64,000 nucleotides of DNA, from positions 1 through 64,000 of the forward strand of contig NW_021940931.1 of the NCBI RefSeq assembly GCF_004337985.1. The letters are read 5' to 3'. Both the position numbers and the translations under genes were made by a program. This DNA comes from Pyricularia pennisetigena (lineage: Eukaryota > Ascomycota > Sordariomycetes > Magnaporthales > Pyriculariaceae). Below the pieces are notes generated by a model. The model saw only the letters and a list, made by a program, of their open reading frames with translations, did no database searches and was not told the origin of the DNA. Positions 8,742 to 18,739 of this stretch are shown piece by piece; position 1 is the first letter of the stretch; each line of letters begins with the position of its first letter.

Positions 8742-11700
8742 TTAACCATGTCGTCGCTTTTTCCTTTTACCGTTTAACTCTCCATGCTCCGCCACGTTAT
8801 CCTCCTGATTCGGTTCGTCCAACTTATCCTCGGCAGCGGCTTTTATCCAGATTGCCAATCGCTTCGGCGGTCCTGCGGCATCTTTGTACTTCTTGTGGAA
8901 GTCGTCAAGGGCTGTCGCTGAATTCTTGAAATTTTCAGCCGGGTACCACGTGTCGTCTGGATCACATCCTTGCCATACGACCTGGTATTGCAATGTCTTA
9001 CTCCGGCCAAATAATCGGGACGCTAGAACTTTATCGACCACAAACTCTGGTTCTCCGTTGATCTCTTCTGGCGGAGGCGGCTCTCTTTTCTGTTGTGGTA
9101 ATGGGTCCATTGCGGCTTTGCGGAGGCGGTCTGCGTGGAACAAGTTTTTTCCTTTAAACGATTCAGGTACGTCCAGAATATAGCTATATCCTCGTTCTTC
9201 TAGAATCTGCCATGGTCCGGTCCACTGTGAATCCAGTCTGGTCGTCGGTGCGGTCGTCGGAAACCCTTTTTTCTTGACGAAAACATAGTCGTTAACCCCA
9301 AAATCTACTGGTCGCCGCTTTTTGTTGGCTTGTTCTTCCTGCCTCGCCTGCGTTTTTAGCGCGTTTTGGCGAGCCAACTCTTGGACTTCTTTAGTCTGGC
9401 GGACGATCTGCAGCGCTTTTCGTTTCTGGTCTGAATCAACGGTCGTGGTTGGCAGGTCGGTGGACAGCGGGTTTCGGGGTTCGGTCCCGAGCACTACCTT
9501 TAACGGGCACATACCAAGGCTGGAATGCCACGCGGCGTTGTGGGCAAAATCCAAAGCAGGCAAATGTACGCTCCAACTGGTCTGGTATTTGTCGATATAA
9601 AACCGCAGCTTTTGGTCCAGTTCCTGGTTGGTTATCTCTACGGCACCTTGTGTTTGAGGGTGCAGGGCGCTGCCGTGTCGGTGTTTAGTACCCGTGAGTT
9701 CATTTATCGTCGCCATGAATTCGGAGATGAACGGCCCGGCGTTGTCGCTAATCCAAACGAAAGGTAGTCCTAGGAAACGGTATAGGTATCGGTAATATCG
9801 GGAGGCCAGGATTTCTGCTGTGTCGGTCTTCTGTCCTGGGATGGTGGCTATCAGGCGACTGAACTTGCAAACGAACACCCACACGTAGTCGTATCCGAAC
9901 TTGTCTTTGGGCATGTCCTTTCCGTCAACTGCTACATGTTCCCAAACGTAATTCGGTATCGGTAGCGGATGCAATAGGCCCGGGGTCTTGTCGTGTCTGC
10001 CTTTATTTCGCTCGCAGTCGTGACAGTTTTTGATGTATTTCCGAATGGTTTGACTCATGCCCTCCCAAAAATACCGTCTTTTGATCATTTGTATCGTCTT
10101 GTTCTGTCCTGCGTGGGCGAATATTTTGGGCTCGTGAGCTTCACGGATCAGAGCGGTCCTCAAAAAAATCTGTCCGTCTAAAGTCGTTTCCGGGACGACT
10201 AGCTTTCCTTGGTGTTGGCCTAGCTTTTGCTTTTCGTTCTCTTGTCGTATTAGGTCTACCAAATCTGCGCCGCTCACCACGTGGGCGTTTGGGTCGGCAG
10301 TGCTGACGGCGGCCACCGTAGGTGTGATCTTCTCAGGTGGGATTAAAGTCATTGTTCGTTCTTCTTTTTCCCGAGCTTTAACTGTTGGAAGGTCTGCCGT
10401 CTTGCGGGACAGGGCATCGGCGGCTATATTGTCTTTGCCGCGGCGGTACTGAAACGTAATGTTGAAGTTGGCCAGGAAATCTGCCCAACGCACCTGTCGA
10501 GTCGAAAGGAGTCGTTTTGTGGAATAGTAAACTAAAGCTTGGTGGTCTGTAACCACGAAAAAGCTTGTCCCCAACAATTCTGGTTCGTAATGTTTCAGCG
10601 TTTGAACCACTGCCAGCAGCTCTCGGTCTTGGATCGGGTATGCGCGTTCTGCTGGGGTCATCGTTTTTGAGAAATATCCCACAGGCTTCCATTCTCCACC
10701 CGGTTGCTGTTGCCAGATTGCTCCGCCGGTCGCGTTGCGTGAGGCGTCGGTTTCTACCTTGGTCGGTCGGCCTGGGGTAAAAAATGCCATAACCGGTGCA
10801 TCGCAGGCTAAACGTTTCATTTCCTCAAATGCTCGCCTCTGTTCGGGGCCCATAGCGAATTTGGCGTCTTTCTTCAACAGTCGGTTCAACGGCTCAGCGA
10901 CGCTGCTGGCATGGTGGCAAAACATTCGAATGTAATTGCACAATCCCAAAAAGGAACGCACGGCTGTTTTGGACGTGAGGTCTTCGAACTTCCAATCGCT
11001 AATTGCCTGCAGTTTGTCTGGATCGATACGGATGCCCAGACCTGCGTCCATAACGATGCCAAGATAATCGACCGTGGTAACGTTGAATCGAGACTTTTTA
11101 ATATCTCCCTGGAGGTCGACTCGGCTTAATCGGTAAATAACCTCTTCTACTTGGTCCCAATGTTCTTCTTCGTTTCCGTCGGAATAAACCAAAACATCGT
11201 CGGCGTATGCGCTGGCGAACAAGTCCAAAAGTTCATTTAGCTGAGCGTTGATAAATGACTGCCACCAAGCTGGGCCGACCTTTAGCCCAAAGGGAAGCAC
11301 CTTCCATTGAAAGGTGCCCTGTCGGGTGCGAAAAGCAGTGAGGTACTCTGAGCCAACCGCCATACGTAACCGGTTGAAAGCTCGAATAATGTCGATTTTT
11401 GTAAACCTCTTTGCATTGCGACAATTAAAAATAGTTCCGTTGACATCCGGGGCTGGTACGAATCGATCTTTCAAAAACTGGTTGATCCATCGGTAGTCGG
11501 TGCAAAAACGGCGTTCTTTGGAGTGTGGTTTAGGTACGAACAGGACAGGCGCTGGGTCGGCCTGCATACAGGGTTCGATAAACCCAATGCGCAGCAGCTC
11601 GTCGACTGTTTCCTTTTCGAGCGGCAGGAATTCCACAGGTGTCCTGTACGTCGGAGGCGATCCTGTTTTCGGCTTGTCTAGCTCCAAAATTACATCGTGC

Positions 11701-12659
11701 CCTGGGCGATGTGGAGGCAGGTTGGTGGAAGCTGCTTTCGAAAAGAATCCCTCCAGGTGAGCGAGTCGGGATGGCAGTTTGCTTCGGACCAGTTCGACAT
11801 GGTCGGGGTCTTCATCTTCCGGGAACGGGATTGGTTCTCCCTTGTTGGTTTTCCATTGGTACGAACGGCCGACGGCAGATAGGCTGATGGCGGGTTTTTC
11901 GGGTCCAATTTCTAACGTGATGGGCTGCGTGGGTATTGGGCACGATTTCCATCGCTTTTGTCGGGGGTCGGTGTCCAGTTTGTGTTGAAGGGCGGCTATG
12001 TTTACAACGTCTCGGTCCTCACCCAAGACGACCGGGGTCGTTGGTCTGGGTTCTAAAAAGGTTGTTTGGCGCCACGGTCGTCCAAGTATTTGCACACTTT
12101 TGGTTTCCCGTTCGAATGCTCGGTCGCGCCGCTCTGCATCGGCTTGTGCAACCGGATCGGGCTTGTCCAACATGTTCGGAAGTCTAATGGCTGGCGAGAA
12201 TTTTGCCAGCGACGGTGTCCTTTCAGGCCATGCGAACGTTTGCGTTTTCGGGTGGATCCAAACATCCTGTTCAACTAGCCAATCCTGCCCAATAAACATA
12301 TCATGTCCACTTTCCGTCACGTAAAACATTTGGTTGCTGAACCGGCGTCCATCGATTTCCAAGGTCGCTTTTAGTTTGTGCGTAATGCGTCCTGCGTCCT
12401 GTTTGCGGTAATCCGACAAAAGTAGCGGGGTTTTTAACCTTTGAAGCCGGGCTCCTAGCCGTTCTGCGGCTTGTTCAGCGATTGCTGGGCTGATCAAAAG
12501 AGAAATGTCTGCTCCGGTGTCACAAAGAGCTTTAACTGATAGTGCTACGCCATTAACCTGTATCTGAGTTCGAATGATGAAAGATTTAGGTCGTGGGTTA
12601 CTACCAATCTGAGCTATCGTAGACATCTGGACCACCGAGGAGGCTTGCGGCGGTCTCAC
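8742..12659 (-). CDS. pol: Pol polyprotein (PR-RT-RH-IN-chromodomain)
   Basis: An open frame of about 1305 codons in the -1 frame relative to gag. The first in-frame start-like codon is only a GTG, so it is probably made as a Gag-Pol fusion. Domains in order: aspartic protease with LCDTGADIS (about residue 46); RT with FVPKPHSKERRFCTDYRWIN and AYADDVLVYSD (about 485); RNase H with VETDASRNATGGAIW and VTDHQAL; HHCC integrase zinc finger ending CHDC (about 880); integrase core with HVAVDGKD, WISDNAGPF and HPQTQGAVE; and a C-terminal chromodomain (about 1200-1260) with YQVVWQGCDPDDTWYPAENF. The chromodomain places it among chromoviruses, which target heterochromatin. No stops or gaps were seen. 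Confidence 0.93.
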   Translation of the reverse strand: MRPPQASSVVQMSTIAQIGSNPRPKSFIIRTQIQVNGVALSVKALCDTGADISLLISPAIAEQAAERLGARLQRLKTPLLLSDYRKQDAGRITHKLKATLEIDGRRFSNQMFYVTESGHDMFIGQDWLVEQDVWIHPKTQTFAWPERTPSLAKFSPAIRLPNMLDKPDPVAQADAERRDRAFERETKSVQILGRPWRQTTFLEPRPTTPVVLGEDRDVVNIAALQHKLDTDPRQKRWKSCPIPTQPITLEIGPEKPAISLSAVGRSYQWKTNKGEPIPFPEDEDPDHVELVRSKLPSRLAHLEGFFSKAASTNLPPHRPGHDVILELDKPKTGSPPTYRTPVEFLPLEKETVDELLRIGFIEPCMQADPAPVLFVPKPHSKERRFCTDYRWINQFLKDRFVPAPDVNGTIFNCRNAKRFTKIDIIRAFNRLRMAVGSEYLTAFRTRQGTFQWKVLPFGLKVGPAWWQSFINAQLNELLDLFASAYADDVLVYSDGNEEEHWDQVEEVIYRLSRVDLQGDIKKSRFNVTTVDYLGIVMDAGLGIRIDPDKLQAISDWKFEDLTSKTAVRSFLGLCNYIRMFCHHASSVAEPLNRLLKKDAKFAMGPEQRRAFEEMKRLACDAPVMAFFTPGRPTKVETDASRNATGGAIWQQQPGGEWKPVGYFSKTMTPAERAYPIQDRELLAVVQTLKHYEPELLGTSFFVVTDHQALVYYSTKRLLSTRQVRWADFLANFNITFQYRRGKDNIAADALSRKTADLPTVKAREKEERTMTLIPPEKITPTVAAVSTADPNAHVVSGADLVDLIRQENEKQKLGQHQGKLVVPETTLDGQIFLRTALIREAHEPKIFAHAGQNKTIQMIKRRYFWEGMSQTIRKYIKNCHDCERNKGRHDKTPGLLHPLPIPNYVWEHVAVDGKDMPKDKFGYDYVWVFVCKFSRLIATIPGQKTDTAEILASRYYRYLYRFLGLPFVWISDNAGPFISEFMATINELTGTKHRHGSALHPQTQGAVEITNQELDQKLRFYIDKYQTSWSVHLPALDFAHNAAWHSSLGMCPLKVVLGTEPRNPLSTDLPTTTVDSDQKRKALQIVRQTKEVQELARQNALKTQARQEEQANKKRRPVDFGVNDYVFVKKKGFPTTAPTTRLDSQWTGPWQILEERGYSYILDVPESFKGKNLFHADRLRKAAMDPLPQQKREPPPPEEINGEPEFVVDKVLASRLFGRSKTLQYQVVWQGCDPDDTWYPAENFKNSATALDDFHKKYKDAAGPPKRLAIWIKAAAEDKLDEPNQEDNVAEHGELNGKRKKRRHG

Positions 12660-12668
12660 TCTTTTCCC
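12630..12668 (-). promoter_or_regulatory. -1 ribosomal frameshift signal at the gag/pol junction
   Basis: On the minus strand the gag frame reads TCG GGA AAA GAG TGA, so the heptamer G GGA AAA (12668-12662) has the X XXY YYZ form. A 6-nt spacer, which includes the gag stop (12658-12656), is followed by a stem: GACCGCCG (12655-12648) pairs with CGGTGGTC (12637-12630), eight pairs with one G-U, around a 10-nt loop. After a -1 slip the reading continues into pol without interruption. These are the standard parts of a programmed frameshift site. Confidence 0.75.
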
Positions 12669-13993
12669 GATTCGTCTGTGGTTTCCGAATCTAAGCTACT
12701 CGTTTGTTGCTTCGGCTTCACTGCTTTGACATCCCTTATTCTCTCTTTTTCGGGACAATCTTTGGAATTATGGCCACCCCTTCCGCACATGAAACAGGTG
12801 TTGGCATCCCAATGCGCCTTTTTCTCCTCATAAGTCAGTGAGCGACCGGCCTTAGCCATCGTGATTGGTTCCGTTCTATCCCCTTGATAATCTTTGGGCT
12901 TGTAGCGCGAACGGACTTTCGTCGAAGCTGTTTTCTGCCTGCTCCGGGTCTCGTTCTTCGTGCTGGTCTTGTCGGTGCTCTCTCGGTCTTTGCGCCTTTC
13001 TTGTGCCAGTTGGTTGCTGTAGACGGCTTTGGTAACGTACTGGCAAAACGTCTCGTAGTCTATGTCGATGTTCTCACTATCGTGCAGCAGACGGTGATCG
13101 AGGTCGGCGGGTATACATCCCCACAAGGTTTGCTTCCAGTCTTCTTCCCGAACCTTTGCTTGCTGGGCTAGTGAATTAAACGTGGCAATAAACTCGTGGA
13201 TATCTTGGCCCTTGCCTAGCTCAAACTCGTGTTTCTTAAGGGCTTCTCTGGCAGCTATGGACTGGTTGGGGTCGTGGTACATGGATTCTAGGATTTGGAT
13301 CATTTCGGCTGCTGATGAAAAGGGGCGTGTAACTGAAACGTAACGAGTAATCATTGCTTTCTCGGCTTTGTCCTCGAGCAAATTCATCAGGTAACGCATC
13401 CGACTTTTCTCAGTCCTAAAAATGGCGACATCTTCTTCGAATTTGTCGGCCACCTTTATCAGCCAGCTATCAAATTGCGTCTTGTCTCCTGCGAACTTTG
13501 GGGGTGAATCGGCTCTGGCTTTTGCTTTGTCATTGTAAGCAGGGTTGATGCCGCCTGTTCCTTGGAACTCGGTAAAGGCTGGCCAAGCGGCCATCCCTTT
13601 TGCTTTGAAACTCGTTCCGCCGAATGCACTTTCCACTGATGGCTCTCGGTGCCTTAATTCTCTGTAGGGCCTGGGGCTGGGTGTGTCGTTTCTCAACGCG
13701 TTTCTTAGCCTAAGTATTTCCGCTTCTAGCCTAGCGATCTCGCTGGCTGGGTCGTTTGCGTCGCCCATCATTCTGGGGTTGTTTTCTTGTGCGTTCACGT
13801 TGAGCTCCGGGGACCGCGAAGAAGATGCAACTTCGATTTCGTCCTCGACACTGGACTTGGTGCCTGGGCGAAAGTCTGTTTCGCTTTCTGATCGGGTCGG
13901 GTCGTCGATGGGGCGGTCTGTTTGCTCCGTCTGGTTCGTAATCAATCTTTGTGATTTCCTGCTCGCAGGTGGATGGTCCTTCAGCCTGGGCAT
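12656..13993 (-). CDS. gag: Gag with CCHC zinc knuckle
   Basis: A 445-residue ORF from an ATG at 13993. The central capsid-like region (about residues 150-330) includes DSWLIKVADKF, YLMNLLEDKAEKAM and HEFIATFNSLAQQ. A basic stretch then precedes a CCHC knuckle CFMCGRGGHNSKDC (about residue 398), the RNA-binding nucleocapsid signature. It ends SGKE-stop within the frameshift site. It forms the virus-like particle in which reverse transcription occurs. Confidence 0.9.
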   Translation of the reverse strand: MPRLKDHPPASRKSQRLITNQTEQTDRPIDDPTRSESETDFRPGTKSSVEDEIEVASSSRSPELNVNAQENNPRMMGDANDPASEIARLEAEILRLRNALRNDTPSPRPYRELRHREPSVESAFGGTSFKAKGMAAWPAFTEFQGTGGINPAYNDKAKARADSPPKFAGDKTQFDSWLIKVADKFEEDVAIFRTEKSRMRYLMNLLEDKAEKAMITRYVSVTRPFSSAAEMIQILESMYHDPNQSIAAREALKKHEFELGKGQDIHEFIATFNSLAQQAKVREEDWKQTLWGCIPADLDHRLLHDSENIDIDYETFCQYVTKAVYSNQLAQERRKDRESTDKTSTKNETRSRQKTASTKVRSRYKPKDYQGDRTEPITMAKAGRSLTYEEKKAHWDANTCFMCGRGGHNSKDCPEKERIRDVKAVKPKQQTSSLDSETTDESGKE

Positions 13994-14152
13994 AGGTCGG
14001 ATCGGTCGTGGTCGGGGACTGGAATTGCCGTTCCTGTCGAACTCCGGTCGGGTCGGGTCTGTCGGGTGCGGATTTATTTTCGTCGCTCGCCAGCGGCGTA
14101 AAGATAAGTTGTTGCGCCTTATTTGTTAATCGCTAGGCCAGCGATTCTTTAG

Positions 14153-14164
14153 AGAGTAGAATTG
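14153..14164 (-). other. Primer-binding site, apparently self-priming
   Basis: Two bases inside the 5' LTR the minus-strand RNA reads ATTCTACTCT (14162-14153). It is perfectly complementary to AGAGTAGAAT inside the LTR (14232-14223), about 60 nt upstream. Tf1/sushi-type elements prime with the 5' end of their own RNA in this way instead of a tRNA. If so, transcription should start at about 14232. Confidence 0.65.
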
Positions 14165-14357
14165 TGTCACGGCCAGGGTAAGCATAGCACGGAAGCTAGT
14201 CTATTGGCGCCTATCGACGAAGATTCTACTCTGAGGAGAAGAAAGGAAACAAACAAAGTTCTGAGCTTGACGCGACGTAAATAAAGGTATCACCCTGGTG
14301 GGCCGTTGGCCAGGGGTCAGGGTTAGGGTCTGGTCATCTCATGGTCCAAATGTCACA
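14165..14357 (-). repeat. 5' LTR of the chromovirus
   Basis: Promoter-side LTR, same ends as the 3' copy. Differences from that copy cluster in a CGATAAAG/AAATAAAG segment and in the GGTCCAGG/GGCCAGGG segment. The inferred RNA start, from the self-priming match, is at about 14232. Confidence 0.93.
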
Positions 14358-15643
14358 TATGTTATACGTACCCAAAAATCCGTTTCGGTATGGATTATAT
14401 TATTAAATTTCTATATACAATTTTAAGACGGTATCGATACGATTTTTCTTCGATTTATCATAACGTTTTCCAAAAGGTAAGTTTTGGTGTAAAAGGGGGT
14501 ACAATCAGGGGGGGGCGGGGGGCGGTCAGGGGGTACGCAACGTTAACGTTCCCAATACAAAGTCAGACGGCTTTTGACACCATCTTGCAATTTGAGAAGA
14601 CCTGACGTTGTGGTGAAGCCAGGGCGAACACTCGGGAACACTTCCGATATCCCCCTGGAATTGCTTGAACACAGTCAGCTGCGATAGCCAAGGCCGAGGT
14701 CCTGGCAGCTCTCAGGCCAAATTAGGTCGTTATTGGTTGCATTTATTTGCCATGGTTCACCAGCGCTGTTTTGGAAGGGTTGGGTTGCTTTGAAAGGTAT
14801 ATTCGTTGCATATCAGCCCAGTGCCTAAAGGCACTGCAACACTTCTCAGAGACTGAATGCCCGCCTTCTCAAACTATACTTCCCTGAGAAGCAGCTAGGG
14901 AGAGAAACCTTGCAAAGTGCAGATCGACGCAAAACAAATTACAGTTGAGTGCCGGAATGCACCCCTGACGACCAGCATCAACTTCACCCCCGACTCTTCG
15001 TCATACCTGCTTGAACCTCCCTGCTCAAAACCAAATGGCTCAGATGCCTTGCAGGCAGTGGCTTGTTGAGGGTAGGAGATTACGGCGGCGAGCTCGGGTC
15101 CTTAAAAGTATCCCTGCAACTTGTAAGCGAGGTGCCCAAACGTTGCACTCCCTCTGTTGCTGTTGATCGTCAACAACAAACTCGTTGCCACCTGAAAAAA
15201 GTGATTGTCGCCTTCCTATTTTCATTCATTCGTCGATCTGCGGCCGATTCCACCACCTTTGTCAACCGTGCTAGTTATTTCAAATCTAGTGCAGCAACGA
15301 ATATTCTTTGTCGCTTTCGCCAAAGAAAAACTCGGAGATCCCGTAATTCTTTACACCAATGAGGAGCTAAGTTCTTGATCAAATATGCCATATGGTTGCC
15401 TGTTTCATCAACCGGAATAGCCGTACATGTTTTTGTATGTCGACCACCAACGTAGGACGGCAAAGGCTTATGGCATATTCTGGAATACACCCTTTCCTGT
15501 ATATAAGTAAGGGACAGTTGCCCCAGGCTTATCAGAAGAGCTACAGCCACAACTTTCCACATATATCTAACGACCATATACCCGGCACAAAAATTCAAGA
15601 TCATCCAGATCCACCTACATGTCATCTCATACACTACTCAGAA
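14358..15643. other. No gene; upstream region of the Zn2Cys6 gene
   Basis: The first part is AT-rich, with a G-rich block at about 14508-14535. No ORF with a recognisable motif was found. The right end carries the TATA box and probable 5' UTR of the downstream regulator. Confidence 0.5.
15500..15507 (+). promoter_or_regulatory. TATA box of the Zn2Cys6 gene
   Basis: TATATAAG lies 137 bp upstream of the chosen ATG at 15644, a spacing compatible with a fungal promoter and short 5' UTR. Confidence 0.5.
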
Positions 15644-17496
15644 ATGAAATTCGCAGGCGATCCAGAAACACAGGCTGGTCATCAGGTTACGTTCACCCCG
15701 CAAACCTTTGATGCAAATATGCAGAGCCATTCAGAAACGCAGTCAACATCGTCACAGGACACAAGACAACACGGCGTCTCGAGCAAGTCGAAAGGCGCTT
15801 TAGAAGACTGGACTGAGGCCGGGGGTCTAAGAGAGAGGAGCCGCATTGAAAATAGCGTCGTGCAGCGGAATTATCGTACGCATACATCCGTTTCAACCGA
15901 AGCACGGCGTTTTGAGTATTTGGCTGACCATGATAATAGGGCGCAAGATCAGAGAGAGGGACAACCTGGGTTTACATAATCTTAAGTACACTAGGAACGA
16001 TCAGCAAAGCCCTGAGGCGTGTGAGGTAGATTCATCGCGAGCTCCGTACTCGGTGATCCAAAGCGGCACCGGTAGTTTCCCGGCTAGACCCCGCAGGAAC
16101 TTCACAACACAGGATAGTCACATCACCCACCCCGAGGCCGCGACGGACGCACTTAAAGCTGCCATAACAGGCTCGCAAGTCAAAGCAGAGACATTGCCGT
16201 ACCCGCAGTCAACATTTATAGTGACACAACAGGTACCCCGTGTGGATTTTACGCAACCGGCTTGCATGCAGCTCGGATATAAACCACAAAACGGGGCTGG
16301 AAAAGTATGCGACATCGATCCCGACCATAGTTACTCGCCAGGAAGTGACCGTGATCCAAACCTTATCTCCACATTTAGGCTGGATGCAACAGCTTTGCAA
16401 AAAAGAGATAAAAAACACAAGCTACGTTACCGCCGAATCTCTGTTGCTTGTGGTAAGTCGTTGTGTCGGCCAGCCAGCAACGAACTTTTTGGAATGCCGA
16501 GGAGACTCGCATATGTTTCAAAACTGACTAAAAGTCCTTCCCCACCCGCAGAGCAGTGCAGGAAGCGAAGAATCAGGTGCATTATTTCTTCTGAGGACTC
16601 TAGAGATTGCAGCAACTGTATCCGGTTGAATAAGGCCTGCACCTTCACATCAAAAGCCCGACCCGTGTCGGAACATAAGGGGAAGCCAACTTTTCCGAGT
16701 ACTCAAAACATTGCAAGTTGGATAGGAGCAAACGTCAGCCAAACGACCACTGAACTAAGCAATCTGGACGCTCCTGATGCATACGCCGACGCTACCACCT
16801 GGCTGCCCGGCGACACGATACGCGGACAACCTTCCGTGCCTATTGCAGATGCTACATCATCTGCTTCTTTCCCGGTTCAAAAAATAGACCAAAACCAACC
16901 ATCGTTACTCATCGAACCACAGACGCCTCTTACTGCAACACCTTACAGCCTTACAACGTACCCAGTTATTTTATCTGACCCCCACAGCCAGACGATTTCC
17001 CCGGCTTTCCAAGAGGGGCTGTACTTGCCAGAATGTCTGCCTGCATACGGGACGACGAGTTTCGGACTAGATTCAAATTATAGGTGAGCTAGTTCCTTTT
17101 TGTGTGATGATTTATTACAAGGCTACAGGATAACACTCCCACAGTTATGCCAACCTACAACCGCAGGGCCAGTTGTATCAGAAACAGGTACCTGAAATTG
17201 TTAATACGAACACGATATCAGCTGCAGATCCCGAAGTGTCGATAACTCAGCATATACAACAGCAAGACACAGCACACAACGTCCAAATGGTGAGCCGGCC
17301 CAAACTGCAGTGTTGGGAGCATGGATGCAACGGTCGCAGCTTTTCAACGTTCAGCAACCTTTTGAGGCACCAACGAGAAAAGTCAGGTCAAGCCACGAAG
17401 GCAACCTGCTCAGACTGTGGAACTGAGTTCACACGAGCGGCGGCAAGGAACCTTCATCAAGAAAACGGCAAGTGTAAACCGCAGCCCAGCACATAG
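15644..17496 (+). CDS. Zn(II)2Cys6 transcription factor with C-terminal C2H2 fingers
   Basis: Four exons: 15644-15875, 15940-16452, 16552-17083 and 17145-17496, giving 542 residues. All introns are GT-AG (64, 99 and 61 nt), and the first has CTGAC near its acceptor. Splicing the second intron completes a binuclear cluster, C248-x2-C251-x6-C258-x9-C268-x2-C271-x6-C278, with CRKRRIRC as its core. This intron splits the codon right after the first cysteine, a common position in this class. The C-terminal 65 residues hold C2H2-type motifs ([20 protein letters not shown] and CSDCGTEF...NLHQ). The rest is low-complexity and Ser/Thr/Pro-rich. It is likely a nuclear DNA-binding regulator with unknown targets. 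The start was chosen because it is the first ATG in frame after the TATA box that opens the long frame. Confidence 0.8.
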
Positions 17497-17858
17497 TCTG
17501 CGTGGTTTGAAAAGCTCTGTTATTTGACAATCCAGCGAGTGAACTTTATACCCGAAACTCTGCACTCCTTTAGTCATCCACCTCTACACGTAAGTATATT
17601 TTCCATTCTTCAGTGCTTAAAGTGTGCAGTGGGAGAGAAAAATGTATCATCTTACTACGTCTCTGATGTTTCCTTTCGAGTTATGTTTCTACGTTTAAAT
17701 TTGGGATATTACAATACGGCATGCTCTTCTGGGCATCCTGCCTTGAACTGTGAATGTCGCCTTACCGGCACAATCTGAGCCCAGTCTCCTAGGGCTCAGG
17801 CAAGCTTCAATGCTTGATGGGGAGCTGGAGACACGATTGAGTAAACTCAGCACTTGTT
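17497..17858. other. No gene; 3' flank of the Zn2Cys6 gene
   Basis: A short intergenic segment between convergent genes. No recognisable feature was found. Confidence 0.4.
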
Positions 17859-18722
17859 TCAACAAATAATGCCTAATGTATAAGGGATAGTAACGAGGGA
17901 ATGCCGAAAATGCCGAAGATGTAACTGTTGACCGAGATGCAGAGTGGGTAAAAAGGAAATCCAGCCGACGACGAGGAACACCAGGACGGAAATATTGATG
18001 TACATGGTCCAGCGCCAGGTTGTCGAGTGATTCTCAGCAAAGGCGCCACCGACGACGGAGCCAAGCAATATACCGATAGCAAAGCCGACGCCGATTAGGG
18101 CCTGGCAACGGGAGGCTTCGATGGGTATGGAGAAAGTATAGTTGTAGAACATGATGCTAGAGTTCAGGGTTGAGGCTAGCAATAGTGTTCTTTTCTGTAG
18201 ATGAAACAGCCTGTAGAGAACAGAGATGCCCTTGGTATAACCCAGCACCCCCAATTACAATAATCGCCCTCCCGAGCACGACGAGATCCATACTTGTCGC
18301 AGCTCCCGCGACGGCAGCACCCGCCATCCAGATGCAAGCGTAAATGTAAACATGCCACCTCGCATCACCAAACATGTACAGCCTGCTGCAAAGCGGCACG
18401 ACGCAGGAGTTGACGACTGTATAGCCGATGGCGACCCAGGTGAGCAGTTCGACTTTACCAAAGTCGGTCACGATGCGCACCTGGATGTTAGCAACGTTGC
18501 TGACATCGTAGCCAAGCAGCATGGCACTGATGAAACTGAGCAGCTGCACCAGCGGCCACTTGTACACAGACCAGGTTGTTCTGACCAAAGGGACTGGGCC
18601 TGCAGGTGCGAGTATGGGCTAGTTGCCCGTAGAGCTCCTGTACCGAATCGGGTTGTGGAAGACATTGCTTCTATCTTTGTTGCAGTGGAGGGTGATTGCG
18701 TATATGAAGAGATTGTGCTCAA
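17859..18722 (-). pseudogene. Decayed MFS transporter (DHA14-like)
   Basis: Three overlapping minus-strand frames give pieces of a single 14-TM-type drug/toxin efflux carrier: an N-terminal cytoplasmic tail (from 18722), then LLSFISAMLLGYDVSNVANI, TWVAIGYTVVNSCVVPLCSR, GRAIIVIGGAGLYQGHL (the motif-C-like region), and, in another frame, GVGFAIGILLGSVVGGAFAE followed by TTWRWTMYINISVLVFLVVG. At least two frameshifts separate them (near 18600 and 18200). Only the first five or six helices are present, and the sequence then ends. It is certainly non-functional as read, and the C-terminal half is absent. Confidence 0.75.
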
Positions 18723-18739
18723 AGGTGTTTTTCCCTAGA

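Larger units (their letters stand above)
8491..14357 (-). mobile_element. Complete Ty3/gypsy chromovirus
   Basis: A 5867-bp element transcribed on the minus strand. It has 193-bp LTRs at both ends, a primer-binding site, gag, pol with protease-RT-RNase H-integrase-chromodomain, and a polypurine tract. Both ORFs are open, so it may be autonomous. The two LTRs differ at about 8 of 193 positions by my hand alignment, so the insertion is not brand new. No clear target duplication is seen: the left flank ATAGT and right flank TATGT do not match, and the left side is a TAA microsatellite. Confidence 0.93.
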
